Origin: Gerris lacustris
Taxonomy: Eukaryota > Arthropoda > Insecta > Hemiptera > Gerridae
Length of the DNA: 64,000 nucleotides
Direction of reading: 5' to 3'
Assembly: GCA_951217055.1 (NCBI GenBank)
Contig: OX578280.1
Span: forward strand, 7,853,271 to 7,917,270
In this document: positions 1 to 64,000 of the stretch, in pieces
Layout: every line of letters begins with the position of its first letter
Position numbering within the stretch: the stretch's first letter is position 1
Program-made: the position numbers and the translations under genes
The notes under the pieces: generated by a model
Databases searched by the model: none
The model's input: only the letters and a program-made list of their open reading frames with translations
What the model was told of the DNA's origin: nothing

Positions 1-51
1 GTTCATTTTGATAAGTAAATGACAATAAATACAAAATTAACGGAGGAACTA

Positions 52-62990
<62,939 letters not shown>

Positions 62991-63109
62991 CTGAAATTAG
63001 AAGATAATATAAGTAAAATGTTAATATTAAAGGTAAGGTATGGATGCATCCATCCTCACTCTGCAACATTCGTAACTTGAAAACAAAAGAGGACCTACAC
63101 CATAATAGT

Positions 63110-63650
63110 ACATTACGCGTCGAGTGCGGAAAGTAGCATTTTGCATGCGAGTGTGGAGTTTGCACCCGAGGGATAGCGAGGGTGGAAAACCACACGAGCA
63201 ATGCAAAATGCCGTTTTCGCACGAGTTGCGTACCGTACTTTATCTACGAAAAAAATAAACTTGCTGTATGTAAGTTCGTATCTCTCTCTTGATAAAGATG
63301 GCATTAATTCATTAGTTGTATTTTTTGCCGAATTAATTATTTCTGGAGGAGTATTATTCTCCACATTTTCGTCAAAGTCACTTGATTCACTCATTGTTTT
63401 TCACTAAAAACTCGATATAAACAGTTACTTTAATAAAAGAACAGCAAATTAGTTTTGTTAAATATAAACAAACTTGCTAATCGTGCGTAAAGCTGAAGAA
63501 TTCCTCTTCTTTACCGCACTAGCGTGGTAAAGAAGAGGAATTATTCGGAACTATGAGACACACATGCGCAATGAATACAAGTACGTAAAGAATCACTTTC
63601 TACGCATCTAAACAAAGATATAATGTTTATATTTCGTATCAATCGTAGAT
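63110..63650 (-). mobile_element. Dispersed element with hairpin leader and short ORF start, copy 2
   Basis: The inverted counterpart of 3450-3965: hairpin GAATTCCTCTTCTTTACC (63499-63545), then ATG at 63394 with MSESSDFDENVENNTPPEII to RERYELTYSKF. After SKF the sequence joins another repeat whose arms CGAGTGCGGAAAGTAGCATTTTGCATGCGAGTGTGG and (inverted) CTCGTGCGAAAACGGCATTTTGCATTGCTCGTGTGG form a fold-back at 63119-63228. The ORF of 93 codons therefore fuses two repeats. Confidence 0.6.
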
Positions 63651-63654
63651 AATA

Positions 63655-63850
63655 GTTATTTATGTAACTAGGCAGCAAAATGGAATTTTACTGACAAGTG
63701 ATTAGATTAGCCTCCGAGCTGAAGGTGAGGACAGGCTATGATAATTAACTGCCGAGGCAAGAAATCTACCTATTTGACAGGCAATGAATAAACGAGGCAG
63801 AAATGTTTCCTTTGCTGCCTTGTTACATACAAAATTTTATCAACTTACAC
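63655..63850. repeat. Fold-back related to the B family ends
   Basis: TAGTTATTTATGTAACTAGGCAGCAAAATGG pairs imperfectly with CTTTGCTGCCTTGTTACATACAAAATT. The TAGTTATTTATG start and CATACAAAATTTTATC end are those of the B family's left module, with a different interior (GCCTCCGAGCTGAAGGTGAGG). Confidence 0.55.
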
Positions 63851-64000
63851 TATGCAGATAAAAAATGGAAGCTTAGGTAAGAGTTTGAGATGAATCGTCA
63901 ATAAACTCAAACCAAAACAAGTCGTGCTCCAGTGTTGCCACTTCTTACTCGAGATTAATTATTCAAAGACCTACAGTTAAAATCCTTTTTCAGCTTATAA

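Overview
This window is eukaryotic nuclear DNA, very AT-rich, and almost certainly from an arthropod, probably an insect. The evidence is the closely matching but divergent protein of one large intron-rich gene, tRNA-derived SINEs, and a crowd of mariner, hAT, PIF/Harbinger and piggyBac-like elements. I cannot name the species. There are no operons, rRNAs or CRISPR arrays.

The backbone is a single minus-strand gene for phosphatidylinositol 4-kinase III alpha (PI4KA). I can place 34 exons between 62990 and 90. Every intron is GT-AG and all 33 joins keep one open reading frame. Exon lengths add to 5502 nt, i.e. 1833 whole codons plus partial codons at both ends. The visible protein starts roughly 130 residues into the family. 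It runs through the alpha-solenoid, the dimerisation and helical (PIK) regions and the kinase N-lobe, and stops inside the catalytic loop. The first exon or exons lie beyond 64000 and the kinase C-lobe lies before position 1.

The remaining ~90% is intron packed with repeats. 1-7 kb: a tRNA-like fold-back, a perfect 116-bp palindrome and three TTAA-flanked MITEs. 7.4-10.5 kb: a ~1.9-kb minisatellite with a 38-bp period and a 15-bp minisatellite. 11-21 kb: SINEs, a 216-bp-arm palindrome nested in another repeat, and a minisatellite whose unit is itself a hairpin. 22-30 kb: a hAT derivative (24247-24998) inside a ~600-bp repeat, a mariner fragment split by a 545-bp insertion with an 8-bp duplication, and a 1.3-kb TIR element enclosing a mariner relic. 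32-41 kb: SINEs, small TIR elements and a hammerhead-ribozyme-like motif. 41.4-54.9 kb is one 13.5-kb intron holding a gag fragment, a poly(A) SINE with target duplication, and a 3950-bp element (49557-53506) with ~500-bp inverted termini, a perfect 8-bp target duplication and a broken transposase. 55-64 kb: LINE and Ty3/Gypsy integrase fragments, a PIF/Harbinger relic (58055-59120), and a second copy of an element whose first copy is at 3.5-4.0 kb.

The window shows one housekeeping gene acting as a trap for transposons. I found no convincing new multi-gene system. The items most worth checking are the long-TIR element, the hammerhead-like motifs, the nested insertions with intact target duplications, the self-complementary minisatellite and the cluster of TAA/TTA-targeted MITEs.
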